This document shows, piece after piece, positions 62,773 through 64,000 of a stretch of 64,000 bases of DNA (position 1 is its first letter; each line of letters opens with the position of its first letter). The stretch lies in the NCBI RefSeq assembly GCF_004216475.1, contig NZ_CP022303.1, positions 1,798,001 to 1,862,000 on the forward strand, read 5' to 3'. The position numbers and the translations under genes were made by a program. This DNA is from Thalassococcus sp. S3 (GTDB lineage: Bacteria; Pseudomonadota; Alphaproteobacteria; Rhodobacterales; Rhodobacteraceae). The notes under the pieces are model-generated. The model ran no database searches, had not been told where the DNA came from, and saw nothing but the letters and a program-made list of their open reading frames with translations.

Positions 62773-64000
62773 ATGCCTGAATACGCCCCTCTCGAGATCC
62801 CCGAGCACCCAAAGCTCGCCCAGAACATCACCCATTTCGCCCGGGCCCTGCGCAAAGCGGGCCTGCCCATCGGGCCGGGCCGGGTGATCGACGCGGTTCA
62901 GGCGGTGGCCGCTGCCGGCTTCACCGAAAAGCGGGATTTCTACTGGACGCTTCATGCCTGTTTCGTGAACCGGCCCGAACACCGTGCGGTCTTTGCGCAG
63001 GTCTTCCGCCTCTACTGGCGTGATCCGCGTTATCTCGAACATATGATGTCCTACATGATCCCCGCCGTGCGGGGCGTGCAGGAGGAGCGCACCGCCCAAT
63101 CAGCCGAAAAGCGCGCCGCCGAGGCGCTGCTCGATGGCGTTCAGCGCGACCTCCCCGAGGACGACCCGCAAGGGTCGGAGGAGGGGACCGAGATCGAGGT
63201 CGATGCCTCGCTCACCATGTCCACCGAGGAACGCTTGCGCAGCCTCGATTTCGAACAGATGAGCACCGAAGAGATCGCGCAGGCCAAACGCATGCTCGCG
63301 CGCCTCACGCTCCCGGTCAAACCCATCGCGTCCCGCCGCGCGCAGCCCTCGCACCTGGGCCGGCGCATCGACCGGGCCCGGACCCTGCGGGCTGCCATGC
63401 GTCAGGGGGGCGAGCTGCACAAGATCGCGCGCGCGGCACCGCGCCCGCGCTGGCCCAACCTTGTCGTGCTCTGTGATATCTCCGGCTCTATGAGCCAATA
63501 TAGCCGCATGGTGCTGCATTTCCTGCATGCCCTATCCAACGCCAAGGGGCAGGGTTGGGCCAGGGTTCATGCCTTTACGTTCGGCACCCGGCTTACAAAT
63601 ATCACCCGGCATCTGCGACAGCGCGATGTCGACGCCGCCCTGGCCGCCGCTGGTTCCGAAGCCCAGGATTGGGAGGGCGGCACCCGGATCGGATCCTGCC
63701 TGCACGATTTCAACCGCGACTGGTCTCGCCGGGTCATGGGGCAGGGGGCCGTCGTGCTTTTGATCACCGACGGGCTCGACCGGGACGAACCCGATGCACT
63801 GGCGCACGAGATGCAGCGGCTGCATCTTTCGTCGCGCCGCCTTATCTGGCTCAACCCTCTCCTGCGCTGGGAAGGCTTTGCGCCCAAGGCGCGTGGGATC
63901 GCCGCGATGCTACCCCATGTGGACAGCTTTCGTGCGGGTCATTCCGTGGCCTCACTGGAAGAACTGGCCGCCGTGATCTCCCGCCCTGATGATCCGGGTG
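62773..64000 (+). CDS. VWA domain-containing CoxE-like protein (cut by window edge)
   Basis: 409 codons are present with no stop before the window ends; the true length will be a little longer. It begins MPEYAPLEIPEHPKLAQNIT and contains a helical N-terminal half (FYWTLHACFVNRPEHRAVFA, YMIPAVRGVQEERTAQSAEK) and a von Willebrand A domain with MIDAS motif CDISGSMS (D235, S237, S239) and later LITDGLDRD. CoxE-type proteins pair with MoxR/CoxD ATPases to mature metalloenzymes. It follows the MoxR gene after 57 bp that contain a hairpin. The ATG is close behind a gaaaagg ribosome-like site. Confidence 0.88.
   Translation, partial: MPEYAPLEIPEHPKLAQNITHFARALRKAGLPIGPGRVIDAVQAVAAAGFTEKRDFYWTLHACFVNRPEHRAVFAQVFRLYWRDPRYLEHMMSYMIPAVRGVQEERTAQSAEKRAAEALLDGVQRDLPEDDPQGSEEGTEIEVDASLTMSTEERLRSLDFEQMSTEEIAQAKRMLARLTLPVKPIASRRAQPSHLGRRIDRARTLRAAMRQGGELHKIARAAPRPRWPNLVVLCDISGSMSQYSRMVLHFLHALSNAKGQGWARVHAFTFGTRLTNITRHLRQRDVDAALAAAGSEAQDWEGGTRIGSCLHDFNRDWSRRVMGQGAVVLLITDGLDRDEPDALAHEMQRLHLSSRRLIWLNPLLRWEGFAPKARGIAAMLPHVDSFRAGHSVASLEELAAVISRPDDPG

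Noticed and set aside
61372..63099. 575-codon open frame antisense to the MoxR/VWA pair
   Set aside because: Overlaps the Walker A and VWA motifs on the other strand and the real start of the glycosyltransferase; no domain.
1..64000. rRNA, tRNA genes, CRISPR arrays and insertion sequences
   Set aside because: No cloverleaf-like, regularly spaced repeat or transposase-like sequence was seen; the repeated hairpins are short and dispersed.

Overview
The window is one contiguous GC-rich chromosomal stretch from an alphaproteobacterium, almost certainly a marine Rhodobacteraceae (Roseobacter-type) species. Reasons: the complex I gene order with extra small genes between the nuo genes, a DUF5333 protein just before nuoG, the birA-coaX-rnj tail behind nuoN, a Hint-domain protein, and several paralogous 'HIDVDEF' glycosyltransferases. 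I see no rRNA, tRNA, CRISPR array, insertion sequence or prophage. Both ends cut genes: a DUF3291 gene on the left and a CoxE-like VWA gene on the right.

Layout. 1-15.7 kb (+): second half of the complex I operon (nuoG, H, I, J, K, L, M, N) with at least eight small accessory genes, then biotin ligase, pantothenate kinase III and RNase J. 15.7-21 kb (-): RhlE-type helicase, then prfC with two glycosyltransferases in its operon. 21-32.4 kb: mixed accessory and regulatory genes, including a TorA/DMSO-reductase-family molybdoenzyme fused to a C-terminal cytochrome c, a Hint protein, an SDR with a HEAT-like alkylation-repair relative, an orphan Fbp-type ATPase, and LysR and WYL regulators. 32.6-35 kb (+): tatABC plus a DUF815 ATPase. 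35-40.6 kb (-): a degenerate GGDEF membrane protein and the conserved surE-pcm-nlpD block. 40.9-46 kb (-): purF, cvpA, radA, a coiled-coil membrane protein and a PqiA-type protein. 46-48.4 kb (+): a LeuA/homocitrate-synthase-like enzyme overlapping an M15-like peptidase. 48.4-55.4 kb (-): mlaF, mlaE, alr, a DUF1194 protein, dnaB, pyrE and pyrC. 55.4-61.6 kb (-): a five-gene glycosyltransferase/sulfotransferase cluster. 61.8-64 kb (+): a MoxR ATPase and VWA protein pair.

Beyond the genes there are two families of dispersed intergenic palindromes: a composite multi-hairpin element in three copies (15.7, 40.8 and 48.4 kb) and a second element in two clear copies (28.6 and 62.7 kb). Others are a perfect 9-bp inverted repeat that probably serves the WYL regulator, a long inverted repeat in the AT-rich region before the TorA fusion, a cluster of DnaA-box-like sequences upstream of dnaB, and three very small open frames (26, 37 and 22 codons). 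The most unusual loci are the TorA-cytochrome fusion, the sulfotransferase-like/glycosyltransferase fusion in its cluster, and the overlapping LeuA-like/M15-like pair. All functional calls rest on reading motifs by eye; no database search was run.
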